Assembly: GCF_017562075.2 (NCBI RefSeq) | Contig: NC_054084.1 | Span: forward strand, 24,552,246 to 24,616,245 | DNA from: Anopheles merus | Lineage: Eukaryota; Arthropoda; Insecta; Diptera; Culicidae | DNA: 64,000 bases | Reading direction: 5' to 3' | In this document: positions 24,901 to 34,733 of the stretch, in pieces | Numbering within the stretch: the first letter of the stretch is position 1 | Layout: each line of letters opens with the position of its first letter | Program-made: the position numbers and the translations under genes | Notes under the pieces: generated by a model | What the model was told of the DNA's origin: nothing | The model's input: the letters and a program-made list of their open reading frames with translations, nothing else | The model's database searches: none

Positions 24901-27391
24901 GCCGACCGATCGCCGTTGTAGCGATGGACTTTACGCAGGCATTCTTCTACAAACTGTTGCTCGACTCAGCGACGGTTTGCAGCATGGATAACATCAAGTG
25001 TTTCCTGATGGACGATCGAGGCTATCTGGTGGCGCATCCGATGCTGGCGGATCCGCCGCTGCGGCCCGGGAATGCGCGCCGTCCCATCGAACACATCACG
25101 CACAAGGAGTCGCAGGTGGCGAACGACATTCTCAACCACAAACAGTTGGTCACGAAGAAGATGTGCTACAACTATGTCAATCGGACGGTGCAGCGGTTCT
25201 ATCAGTTCAATATGAGCCTCTCGGCATCGGACGTCATCACTAATCTGATGTACGGCGAGAAAACAAAGTACCAGATAACGCTCATTCCGGGCACGAATAT
25301 GTTCCTCGGCATAGTCAACTCGACGAACGATGGTGGTGCCTTCTGTCCTTGCAGTACGGTAAGTAGAGCCATATCAATCTTTGTGTTTTGTTTTCGTTTA
25401 ATTTAGTGTTGGGCTTCATAAATCTTTCGTTGAGATTCATTTATATGGATCTTCAGTGGTGACAGATTTGAATCTCGGATCGACTCTTCAATGATTCATG
25501 AATTTCGAAAGATTAATGAATTCCAAGGATTCATGAATGAAGAAAGATTCATGAATCTTCAAGGAATGATGAATCTCAAAAGATACATGAATCTTCAAAG
25601 ATTCATGACACTAAAAGATTCATGAATTTATAATATTCATAAATTCATTAAAATTCATATATCTCCAGGGATTAATGAATCTTTAGAGATGTATGATTTT
25701 GAAAATATTGTATCTGCGCGATTCCACCTAACAACATGCCCGTCGTGGGTTCAATCCTCGCCTCGCATGGACCGTATCCCCATAGCAAGACAAACTATCC
25801 GGCTGCGTGGTACTTGCCAAAAAGTCTCTGAATTCTATGTAGGCTAACATGACCACGTAGGATGCCAATAAGAAGAATAATGATAAGCTCAAGCTCTATG
25901 AATCTTTGGAGACGCATGAATCCCTAGAGAATCGTGAATCTTTTGAGATATACGAATCTCTTGAAATTCATGCATGTTTTGAGATTCATGAGTCTTTTGA
26001 GATTCATTCAGATTCATGAATTTCAATCAGATTTACCCAACACTAGTTTAATTACATATTTCTTTTTATATTCTTTATAGGTTGGCAACTCCTGTCTGAA
26101 CTGCAATCGGATGGAGCAGACGGAGTGTGAGTGTCCGTGCGAATGTCCACTGGACTACGGTGTATCAGAGCAGGACGGTGGCTGTACGACGGTACCCAAG
26201 CGTTCCAAAACGGCAGGAAGCTTCCCGGTGCCGCTCTGCTCCCCACTGCCCGAGGAGCTTATTTCGATGAACGCCATCAACTATGAGGCGGATTACGAGC
26301 TGAAGAGCTGTACCAACATTAATTGTGAGGATTACCAAACGCAGAGCGAGTGTATGGGTAAGTGTGACAGCAAAGAATGTTCAACAGGTAGAAACTTACT
26401 GTTCATATCTTCCCTTTTTTGCACAGGATTGGTCGGCTGTGAATGGTGCCAGGTGGATGTGGATGGTGAAAATCGACTCAACACACCGTTCTGTACCGCC
26501 CAGTTGGCCTGCTTTAACGGGGTGTTTGGAGCGCCCACACCGTACGGTGATGCCGCCTACACTGGCAACAACATGGAGTCCATTTTGCCACCCGCGTACA
26601 GCTCGATTGGGCCGGTCGCTGGTGCCATACTGGCGCTCTGTCTTGTGGTCGGTTTTGCGATGTACTGCTTCCGCCAGAATGCCGATCAAAGTGGAGCGTC
26701 GGAGCATTTGTACGACGATCTGGTCGCGGATCACTGCCACGGGCTACCGCTGTCCCGTTTCGATCTCGACGATGGCAGCCCGTCCGACGATTGTGACATT
26801 AGCCGTACCAATGCGAAGCAAAATCTGCTGCTCAACGGGCAGCACAACGCTAACTACATGATTATTCCGAATGTGGCCTCACCGTACCAGATGTCGGCGG
26901 ACTATCGGCGTCCGAACGGGGGTGGTGGTGGAGGCTCGTCCGATCATGGTTACTCCACCATGACGCACCACGAGGAATCGGAACACCTGTGCCTGTCCAA
27001 TGTGGATCCGCAGGGAATAGCGACTGCGCACGGTGGTGGTGGTGGTGGTGCGCACGGGGCCGGTTCTGGCGGCAAACGGCTCTCGATGTCGGACAGTGCA
27101 TCGATCAGCACGTCCGTTTCGAGCCCGTACAGCAACCATACCGGCGGTCCGGGCAGTTCCTTTCTCTCCAAGCCGCCGATGCTCAACGAGTCGAAAATGA
27201 TCGGCACGACGATCGATCGGTTTGCGGATCCGACGATGCAAACGCTGCTACCGTCCCCGACGTCCATCTCGAGAACGGGAGTGATGGGAACAACGACCAT
27301 TCTGCCGCCGGGATCGCCCATCTCCGGTACTACCAGTGGACATCACATTCTCGTCCCAGTAACCGTCCATCGAAATATGGAAATTTCTTAG
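21968..27391 (+). CDS. CACHD1: CACHD1-like VWA/Cache transmembrane protein
   Basis: This is a large type I membrane protein of about 1,520 residues, related to the calcium-channel alpha2delta subunits. Vertebrate CACHD1 modulates T-type channels and binds Wnt receptors. Exons are 21968-22364, 22429-25358, 26081-26357 and 26427-27391, all with GT-AG ends and matching phases. In order there is a hydrophobic signal peptide, an Ser/Thr/Pro-rich spacer, a VWA_N region, and a VWA domain whose metal motif is degenerate (DVGNT instead of DxSxS). Two Cache-type regions follow, then a Cys-rich segment (CNRMEQTECECPCECP), a transmembrane helix (about 26606-26672) and a Gly/Ser-rich cytoplasmic tail. The frame is broken twice. 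One break lies between 22128 and 22147. The other is near 24783, where one base is missing. Both look like sequence errors. Intron 2 carries a mobile element. The family assignment is firm; the fly counterpart is uncharacterised as far as I recall. Confidence 0.92.
25404..26045. mobile_element. hAT-like non-autonomous element in CACHD1 intron 2
   Basis: The ends are TAGTGTTGGG and CCCAACACTA, a perfect 10-bp inverted repeat. They are flanked by a perfect 8-bp duplication GTTTAATT (25396-25403 and 26046-26053). An 8-bp target duplication fits the hAT superfamily. There is no transposase frame. The interior is full of the palindromic word GATTCATGAATC and variants, and its middle contains SINE-like sequence. 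Without element and duplication the host intron would be 72 nt, like its neighbours, so the insertion enlarged it tenfold to 722 nt while leaving both splice sites intact. Confidence 0.85.
25729..25880 (+). mobile_element. SINE-like segment inside the hAT-like element
   Basis: The stretch begins with TAACAACATGCCCGTC, contains GGGTTCAATCC (a pol III B-box-like word as in tRNA-derived SINEs) and ends in AAGAAGAATAATGA. The same start, B box and ATGGACCGT word occur on the minus strand at 59138-59305. Similarity fades towards the 3' part. Either an old SINE200-type insertion was carried along by the DNA element, or the two families share sequence. Confidence 0.5.
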
Positions 27392-28779
27392 TTTGAAAGC
27401 GCTTAAGAGCGGAGAGAGGAAAGCAACAAGGAAAAAGGTACCTTTTGTAACCTTTACATTTACGCCACACGATACAGATTTCTGCATCCGCTGTTTTGTA
27501 ATGACGGATGCGTTTAGTCCATTTTATAGTTTGTCGGCATTCCTCTCACCAGTTTAGTTGTATTACCGTATGGCAAAGGATGTCAATAGCTTAACCCGCA
27601 ACAGTTCAATTCCTCTCAGTAGTACTTCATTCCAAGAACTCAGTCGCAACCTCATCGCAACAGTGCTATTATAAAGTTATCATTTAAATCTTATCCCTCC
27701 TCCTGACAAACGATCATCGATCATGTTAAGTCTTAACCATAACCGTCGCTTTACCCAAGAGACTGAGATTACCTTTTCAACGGGGAGGGAAATGCTTCCG
27801 TGAGCAGGAAATGTGCCGAAATCAATTTATATATAGCTGCCAACAAAAAGTAGTACTCTTCTACACACGACACTGCGAGCGAGCAGAGTTTTTTGCTCGC
27901 CCCAAACTAAGAGAGACGCTTGCCTTTACAGTGTATTTTTGTATTTGTTTAAGTTAGAGTTTAAGATGATGGTTATAAGAGCATATTGAAAAAAAAAAAC
28001 AACAACACATAACACACCTGCTTGACGAATATCAGTGCGGACAACTAATACAGCTAATATCGTATTGCTAGGAACCGTAAACCGGTCGTAAAATTAGTGG
28101 CCCTATCAACTATATCCCCTTCACTCCTATCGCTCTCAGTAAAAGAGATAGGGAAAGGCTCAAGCTTGCTGTTCGTTTATTTTAACGCAATCGTCGGTAG
28201 CTAATGTTTGACCACCACCAATCGATTCACGATGCACTTAACATATCATTCGATTAGGCCGGCTTAACAGAGCCCTACATAGGAAGGAAATTCGTCCCGG
28301 TCATCACGGTGCACACACTTGCTTAAACGTGGTCGCATTCGTCAGTGTTTTTTTTTTAATTAGAATAAACACCTAAGTTAGCTGTCGAACGATCGCACCA
28401 AACCAACACGATCAATTTGGCGCCCGTACCGCCGGAAAGAGATCGGCCCAGTTACAACTATATCCAACTGCCAACTGTACGCCGCCACCCATCCAATTGT
28501 GCTTCCTGTTTTGATGTGCAGCTCTTTTTAGGTTTTGTAACATTACACACTTACTACTGTATATGTACAAATGGGATCGTGTGTTTTCCGAATGATTCGT
28601 GAGTTTTGTTTAAGGCTTACTATTAGGAGCGCGCGAACACATATTTATATATATATATTATACCTCTAGCGAATTTGGATTTGGAGATCCGCTGGTGCGG
28701 GAGAGATTTTGTAAACTTGTACGTAAAGTTGTTTCTTTTTTACATGATTAATAACTTTACACGACAAACGCTAAATAAA
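27392..28779 (+). other. CACHD1 3' untranslated region
   Basis: A 1.4-kb stretch lacks a supported gene and runs from the CACHD1 stop to the AATAAA at 28774-28779. That signal is followed by a T/GT-rich stretch, as expected for polyadenylation. It contains a TA microsatellite near 28645 that differs by three bases from the other copy. An open frame at 28417-28602 shows no protein character and is not called. Confidence 0.6.
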
Positions 28780-29187
28780 TTTATTTAAACATATGTCGCC
28801 ATTGAAGCTTGTTTGTGCAGTGTAATGTAACTCGTCCGAAAACAGTGTTAATTTTCCTCCCATTTTAAAATGTGTTTTTAATGCTCTTTTTTATGTTTCT
28901 TTAAAATTTTAAATTTTACAGCACCAATAAATTGCTTCGAAAAAAAAAAAAACAAAACAACGCACCATTCGTGTCTATGTATTGTTGTTTATGTTTCGAG
29001 CTGTCATAGTTTGCGCTAGTATTGGTGCAATGTCTTGTTGATACTGTGACCGGGAGGAAGATGATGATTACATTGTCAAATCGGTGAACCACAGCAGGCA
29101 CAGCGCCTCGTATCGGATGCCGATTATTATCGTCGTTTGCGCAAAAGATTCTGCGTGATTCAAGTGTGTAAAATCGTCCCTTTCGCC

Positions 29188-31538
29188 ATGGCAACGAAGA
29201 ACATCTTTTCCAAGCATCTTCCGAACGTGAAGCTGGCGACACGGTTCGACGCGGACGGGAACGAAATTCAGGTAAGCGCGGGAAGCCCCAGCAAAGCGAT
29301 CGGGTTGTATCACTTTCCTCTCTTCCGGTCCACATCCCCATCAGGTGGAAAGGCGGGAAGATGAAGAGCAGAAGCGGAAGGAGCAGGATATTATCGATAC
29401 GCTCGTCGGTGCTGGCTACTACCGGGCCCACATACAGGGCCTGTCCTCCTTCGACAAGATAGTGGGCGGCATGACCTGGTGCATCGAGGCCTGCGACTAT
29501 GACGTCAATGTGGATCTGCTGTTTCACGAGAATCTTACCATCGGTCAGAAGATGTAAGTCAGCAACGACATTGGCAACATATCCGACCGTCATGCTACTA
29601 ACGATAACCCCTTTTCTCCCTTCTCACCGATTTGCCAGTGCTTTGACGGAGAAAATTGTCGGTGTGCTACCCCGCATGAAGTGTCCGTTCCTGATCGAGC
29701 CGCATCAAATACAGGGGCTGGATTTTATCAACATTTTCCCGGTGGTTCAGTGGCTGGTCAAGCGTTCGGTGGAAAATCGAAGCAAAAAGGCGGACACACT
29801 GCGGAAGCTCGCGGCGACCCAGTTCCAGAACCACTGCACCCTCGAATCGGACCGGGAGCTGCAGCGGATGCGCGCCAAGCAGCTGGCCAATCTGCAGGCC
29901 ATCGAGTCGAAGTATCTGCCGAAAAGAGGGTTTAAGCTGCGTAAAGCAGCCGGTGGCGGTTGGATACCGGTGCGCCCCAAGGATGTGACGGACCAGGAGA
30001 CACCCGATGGAGCGTTGGAAGACGTGCTGGAGGCAGACGTGGACGGGGAGGAAGGAGATGAAGACGTATCAGTGTCTACCGAACAGGAGGTATGAATCTA
30101 GTTGGCAGTGGTTTGGTTTTTACTTATTCGATCTGTTGTTTTGCTTTTTTCTCTTTATTCTTTTTTGTTTTTGCAATGCAATTTTGCTTTGTTTTTTTTT
30201 AGCTTAATTTTGATGTTTTGTTTAAAAATATCGCAAAAGAGGTAAATCTTTTCGTTATATTAATTTGTTACAGCTTTTTTCATATTTTTCTAACACTTTT
30301 GCACCTTTTTTCAGCACAAAATTTCGGTGGAGCTCACAGAAGCGGACCGTTCCACGTTGGCCAAAACATACGACAACATGAAGCAAACCCTTTCCGGCGA
30401 AGCTATCGAGCAAGTATCGGAACGAAATCGCATCAAAGCTCAGTTGGCGCTAAAGCTTGCGCTGGAGAAAAAGCTTGAACTCGCATTAAGCGAGTGTGAG
30501 CAGCTAAAAACGACTGTACAGGAAGAGGAACAACAGCTTAAGGAAGCTGGCAGTCAAAAGGAAGCCCTCGAGGAGGAAATAAGAAATCTCGACAATCTGG
30601 AAATTACGGAAGCTAATCAAAAGTATGCATTAACTGTTGCCGAATTTCGTTTTTGATCAGCTGTATTACAAACACGCTCTTTTGTGTTACAGAATACTTG
30701 ACCACGTCAAAGAGCTGGTGCTGAAGAATGAGCGCATGAAGAAGCAGGAAACACAGTTTAAAGAAAATTGCAAAAAAGAGTTAGCAGAGTTACAGCAGAA
30801 AATTGAGTATGGATGTTTAAGTTATCGGGGCACAAACGGCAACTTAGTAATTTCGTACAATTTTTTCAGCAAAGCGGAAACATCAACCCCCGATGAGGAT
30901 ATGCTGGAGCTGCAGAGACAGCTCGATATGGAGTTGGAGCGCTTGAAGTCGCTTCGGCTGCAGCTTGCCAAAAAGAACCGTTCCTATGTGGCTATCAAGC
31001 GCCAGCTGGACACCGTACCGGATCGTACCGAGTTGGCGCAATATCAGCGAAGATTTCTTGAGCTATACAATCAAGGTATGGATAATTTCTCTCAATTCTC
31101 TGTCCATTGCTTAAATGGCTACATCATCCTTTCACAGTTAGTGCAAAGCATCGTGAAACGAAACAATTCTACACACTATACAACACGCTGGACGACACGA
31201 AGCTGTACCTCGAGAAGGAGCTGTCGCTGCTGAACTCCATCTACGATAATTACGCGAACGCCATGCAGACGCCACACTCGCGCGAACAATTCGTGCAGCA
31301 GTTCGAAACGATCGTGGAAGGCATTCGGGCCACGAAAGCGAAGCTGAAGAAAAAGTGTGACGACGAGAGAGCGAAACGGGACGGACTGAACGGTCAGCTG
31401 GTGTGTCTGATGGAGCAGCAGCGCAAGTACGCAACCACGGTCAAGCAGCTCACGATGGAATGCCAACGAAACGAGGCACTTATGCAGCACCTCAAAGCGC
31501 TGAAAGCATCTATTCAGCAGCAGGAGCAGCAATCGTAG
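29188..31538 (+). CDS. CCDC93: CCDC93, CCC/Commander complex subunit
   Basis: With CCDC22, COMMD proteins and the Retriever complex, CCDC93 forms the Commander assembly that recycles membrane proteins from endosomes. Seven exons (29188-29271, 29345-29553, 29639-30089, 30315-30622, 30693-30806, 30870-31075, 31138-31538) join in phase into 590 residues, against about 631 in human. The N-terminal calponin-homology-like domain (about residues 29-150) carries FDKIVGGMTWCIEAC, DLLFHENLTIGQKI and INIFPVVQWLVKR, all diagnostic. An acidic linker follows (DVDGEEGDEDVS). From about residue 250 to the end the protein is coiled coil, including KQFYTLYNTLDD and EKELSLLNSIYDN. The start is the ATG in GCCATGGCAACG, a good Kozak context. 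The next gene converges from the right with its stop only 140 bp away. Confidence 0.95.
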
Positions 31539-31678
31539 GAAAAGGGAATCCAACCAAACAAAACCATTTATTGCATTCCGCCGGTACGTAGTGCGCTTAG
31601 GATGGGGAACTGAATATATACTCAATTACTACTTCACAATTTACCGATTTATCAACTAGTTCAACTTCAGGCTTTTAT

Positions 31679-31882
31679 TTAGCTTCCCTGAGCAGGAGCT
31701 GAGTTTTCCGGTGGCTGTGCCACTTCGCGTAACCGTTGCATCTTGATTTCTCGCTCGACGTAGTAGTTAAGGTCTCGTAGCGGGTGATAGTACGTGTGCA
31801 CTACTTGCGATCCGACAAACATGGACAGCAGCGCGGCTGCCATGAAGGACAGATACTGTCGCATAGGAACACCGGCCGGCAT
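31679..31882 (-). CDS. sloth2: sloth2 / UQCC6 (BRAWNIN) complex III assembly microprotein
   Basis: This is a single-exon 67-residue protein. Its N terminus MPAGVPMRQYLSFMAAALLS, with VGSQVVHTYYHP after it, closely matches human UQCC6 (C12orf73, BRAWNIN), which starts MPAGVPM. UQCC6 is an inner-membrane microprotein needed to assemble respiratory complex III. One transmembrane helix spans about residues 8-28, followed by a charged tail. The ATG (AAACAATG) lies 58 nt downstream of the sloth1 stop on the same strand, so both are probably read from one mRNA, as reported for Drosophila sloth1/sloth2. The AATAAA signal begins at the last A of the stop codon, so the 3' UTR is minimal. Confidence 0.92.
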   Translation of the reverse strand: MPAGVPMRQYLSFMAAALLSMFVGSQVVHTYYHPLRDLNYYVEREIKMQRLREVAQPPENSAPAQGS

Positions 31883-31940
31883 TGTTTACCGTTTTTTTGA
31901 CTGTTTTCGTCCTTAATTTCACAACGTGGTGCACAGTGGC

Positions 31941-32256
31941 TTAGCCGCGCGGAATTGGTTCCAGCTGATGAAGGCGCAACTTTTCCTCCACGATTTCCTT
32001 TGCCTGTCGCTTTTTGAACGTATTATCTGAAACGCATAAAATGGGGTGGGGGTGCATTAGAAGACAAAGTATCGAACTGTTTCTCTGCAGAATGCTTACA
32101 AAAGTTGGTCTCCCCTACACGCCAGTGGATCATGGAAAACTCCAACGCCGCTCCGAGTCCGAAGAAGATGGGCAGGAACCGATAGATGCCCAGCGTTCGC
32201 TTACCGGGCCATCGATCCAAAAGCTCTTTCAGCGTTTTGCTCTTGCGAATAATCAT
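31941..32256 (-). CDS. sloth1: sloth1 / UQCC5 (SMIM4) complex III assembly microprotein
   Basis: Two exons (32256-32100 and 32026-31941) are separated by a 73-nt intron, with donor GTAAGC and acceptor TTTCAG. The spliced protein has 80 residues. PGKRTLGIYRFLPIFFGLG, MIHWRVGETNFY and the basic KKRQ after it match human SMIM4/UQCC5 (PGKQRFGIYRFLPFFFVLG, RVGQETFY). A single membrane helix lies at about residues 26-42. UQCC5 acts with UQCC6 in complex III assembly in the mitochondrial inner membrane. If the intron is not spliced, the frame runs on to 77 residues with an unrelated tail. The start context (TTTAAATG) is weaker than that of sloth2 downstream, which would allow leaky scanning. Confidence 0.92.
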
Positions 32257-32544
32257 TTAAACTAAGCTGAAGCCCAAATTCTACATCGATTGCAACGCGA
32301 GCGCTATTTCTGGGTAGCAAATGCACTTTTTACATAATTCGCTGTTGTTGACGTTCGGCTGGCACGTTTGACAGGGAATGAACGTATCTGAAGGGATCGT
32401 TCCGTTCCCGAAGGGGCACAACTAACAACAACATTCACACGTCAAATGTGACAGCTAGCCCGGAGCGATTATTTTTCACGTGTTTTGTGGTGTGTTCGGA
32501 ACAATATCTGTTTCTATTTCATTTTTCGGCCAGAATCCGGCAAA
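32257..32544. promoter_or_regulatory. Divergent promoter interval between sloth1 and UTP18
   Basis: The 288 bp between the two start codons must hold both 5' leaders and both promoters, since the genes point away from each other. No TATA box is evident. A CACGTG E-box lies at about 32476-32481, the type of site bound by Myc/Max and often found near ribosome-biogenesis genes. That role is inferred. Confidence 0.55.
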
Positions 32545-34638
32545 ATGACGATGGAAAGCGACGATGATTTGGATCACCTTGTTACCAGCCAAGTCAGTGA
32601 GGTGCGGAAGACGGTGGCCGTTGTGAAAACATCCAACGCGGATGATGCGCCATCCGACGAAGATGAAGCGGCATCAATCAAATCGGAAAGTGACGATGAT
32701 GAAGAGACCGCCGGAGAATCATTGAGGCCTCCCCATACTGAGCTTCCAGATTCGGATGTGTCGATAAAATCGGAACCGGAATCAGAAAACGACGAGGACG
32801 ACGATGCTGGTGACGCGGAGAAGGATTTGCTCATTTCCAACTACCTCAGCGCTCTAAAGTCTTCCATGAGGGAAGCGAACGATCATGGGGATGAATCGGA
32901 TGACGAGGATGATGTGTCGATCAAGTCGGAAGTGTCCATAAAGTCAGAGGATGAAAGTGAAGATGAAGTTGGTTCCGTAAAATCTGAGCCCGTAACAGAG
33001 AGTGATTCCGAACTGCCGCAGGATGAATCGAACGAGATCAAGGATGAGCAGGAGGATGGTGCAAAGCTGCCCACTGCCGATAAGAAGCAGCAAAAAGACA
33101 AAAAGAAAAAGGAAAAGATTAAGGGCCAAGGTTCGGACAAAAAGGCGGCAGGAAAGTCACAGGATCGCTCAGTGAAGAAAGCAAAGGAAGAAAAGGTTTC
33201 GGTTCGCTCCGGCAAAATTAAATCGAAAGTATCGAAAAAGAAAGCTAAAGCATCCGCCATAGACCAGCCCGGTTCGATACAGGAAAAAGAGCTTATGTCG
33301 CTTGTATTCGGTGGCAAGGAGGAGCTCGTATCGAACTTAACTAAATCGGAAAAGAAAAGCGACAAAACCGACCCAGCACAGGGCGGAAAGAAGAAGAAAG
33401 CAAAGCAAACGCCCAAAAAACGGCGCGCCGTCTGGCACGATTCAGACGACGACGATGAGAATGATACGGCCAACATGAAGCGCAACAAATTCACCTACGA
33501 CGAGCTGCCGGAACAGCTGACGAAGGAGCGCCGGCGTAAGCAGTTCGAGCAGATCGTGGGCCAACCAAAGTGGGCCGATCTGGATCGCGTCCGCGAGCCC
33601 GATTCCGACGAGGAGATGCTGCAGACGGTCGGGCACGTCGTGAAGGGTGCAGCGGCGTCCCAGGGCCTGCCGAAGGGTATGATCGAGCTGAAGAAGCTGA
33701 AAAACCTGAACCGCGAAACGAAGATCGAAGGCAAAATCTCCTGCATCAACTTCCATCCGACGTCGATGGTGGCGATGATGACGGGGAACCGGGGCCTGGT
33801 GTCGATCGTCGCAGTGGATGGCGTGCGCAACGAGAAGCTGCACACGCTCTGGCTGCAGAAGGTGCGGATCAGCTGCAGCCGGCTGTCACCGGACGGGAAC
33901 GAGGCGATCTTTGGCAGCTATCGGAAGTTCTTCCACGTGTACAATCTGCTCAGCGGTCAGAGCGATACGCTGAAAATACCCGAGCGCGACACGTGGCAGA
34001 TGAAGAACTTTCGCATTTCGCGCTGCGGCAAGTACCTGGCGTCCGTCGGCGAATGTGGCGAGGTGCATCTGATGGACGCGAGAACGAAGGATGTGCTGCA
34101 AACGATCCAGCTGCGCTACACGTGCCAATCGCTGGCGTTTACGCCCGACTCGCGGTACCTGCTGTGCCACAGCAACGATACGGAGGTGAGCGTGTTCAGC
34201 CTGGAGCAGAAGCGGATAGTGAACGTGTTCCAGGACGAAGGGTGCGTTAATGGGTCGTGTATAGCGATCTGCCCGAATGGGCAGTTTGTGGCGACCGGCA
34301 GTCGACAGGGGATTGTTAACCTGTACACGCTGGATGTGACACTGACGGAGAAGCAACCGGTGCCGGTGAAGACGTTCAACAATTTGACCACGTACATCGA
34401 TTCGCTCGCGTTCAATGCGACCTCGGAGTTGCTGGTGATCGCGTCATCGACCGTGAAGAATGCGGTCAGGCTGATTCACGTCAAGAGCAGAACGGTGTTC
34501 CGCAACTTCCCACTGCACATGACGCATCTGGGGCACGTCAGTGCGGCCGAATTTTCTCCCTCGGGAGGATATTTAGCGCTGGGCACGAAGCAAAGCACTG
34601 TGCTGCTGTTCAGAGTGAAGCATTACCCAAACTATTGA
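32545..34638 (+). CDS. UTP18: UTP18, U3 snoRNP WD-repeat protein
   Basis: UTP18 (Drosophila wicked/wcd) is part of the small-subunit processome, acting in the nucleolus on 18S pre-rRNA. This single exon codes for 697 residues, longer than human (about 556). The excess is N-terminal: about 170 acidic Ser/Asp/Glu residues with repeated IKSE/VKSE, then about 150 Lys-rich residues. The RRAVWHDSDDDDE segment at about residue 325 is typical of the family. From about residue 373 the WD-repeat propeller begins, ending with EFSPSGGYLALGTKQSTVLLFRVKHY, which aligns with the human C terminus. The start is the ATG in CAAAATGACG; an upstream in-frame extension of about 20 residues is unlikely. AATAAA at 34648-34653 lies 95 bp or less from the converging RFC3 stop. 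Confidence 0.94.
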   Translation: MTMESDDDLDHLVTSQVSEVRKTVAVVKTSNADDAPSDEDEAASIKSESDDDEETAGESLRPPHTELPDSDVSIKSEPESENDEDDDAGDAEKDLLISNYLSALKSSMREANDHGDESDDEDDVSIKSEVSIKSEDESEDEVGSVKSEPVTESDSELPQDESNEIKDEQEDGAKLPTADKKQQKDKKKKEKIKGQGSDKKAAGKSQDRSVKKAKEEKVSVRSGKIKSKVSKKKAKASAIDQPGSIQEKELMSLVFGGKEELVSNLTKSEKKSDKTDPAQGGKKKKAKQTPKKRRAVWHDSDDDDENDTANMKRNKFTYDELPEQLTKERRRKQFEQIVGQPKWADLDRVREPDSDEEMLQTVGHVVKGAAASQGLPKGMIELKKLKNLNRETKIEGKISCINFHPTSMVAMMTGNRGLVSIVAVDGVRNEKLHTLWLQKVRISCSRLSPDGNEAIFGSYRKFFHVYNLLSGQSDTLKIPERDTWQMKNFRISRCGKYLASVGECGEVHLMDARTKDVLQTIQLRYTCQSLAFTPDSRYLLCHSNDTEVSVFSLEQKRIVNVFQDEGCVNGSCIAICPNGQFVATGSRQGIVNLYTLDVTLTEKQPVPVKTFNNLTTYIDSLAFNATSELLVIASSTVKNAVRLIHVKSRTVFRNFPLHMTHLGHVSAAEFSPSGGYLALGTKQSTVLLFRVKHYPNY

Positions 34639-34733
34639 GAATCGGTAAATAAAGCTAATGGCACGACCACTGTTTACATGTGTAAGAGATGTATGGTGTA
34701 CTGTTTTAATTACAAATTGGAGCATTTTTTCTC

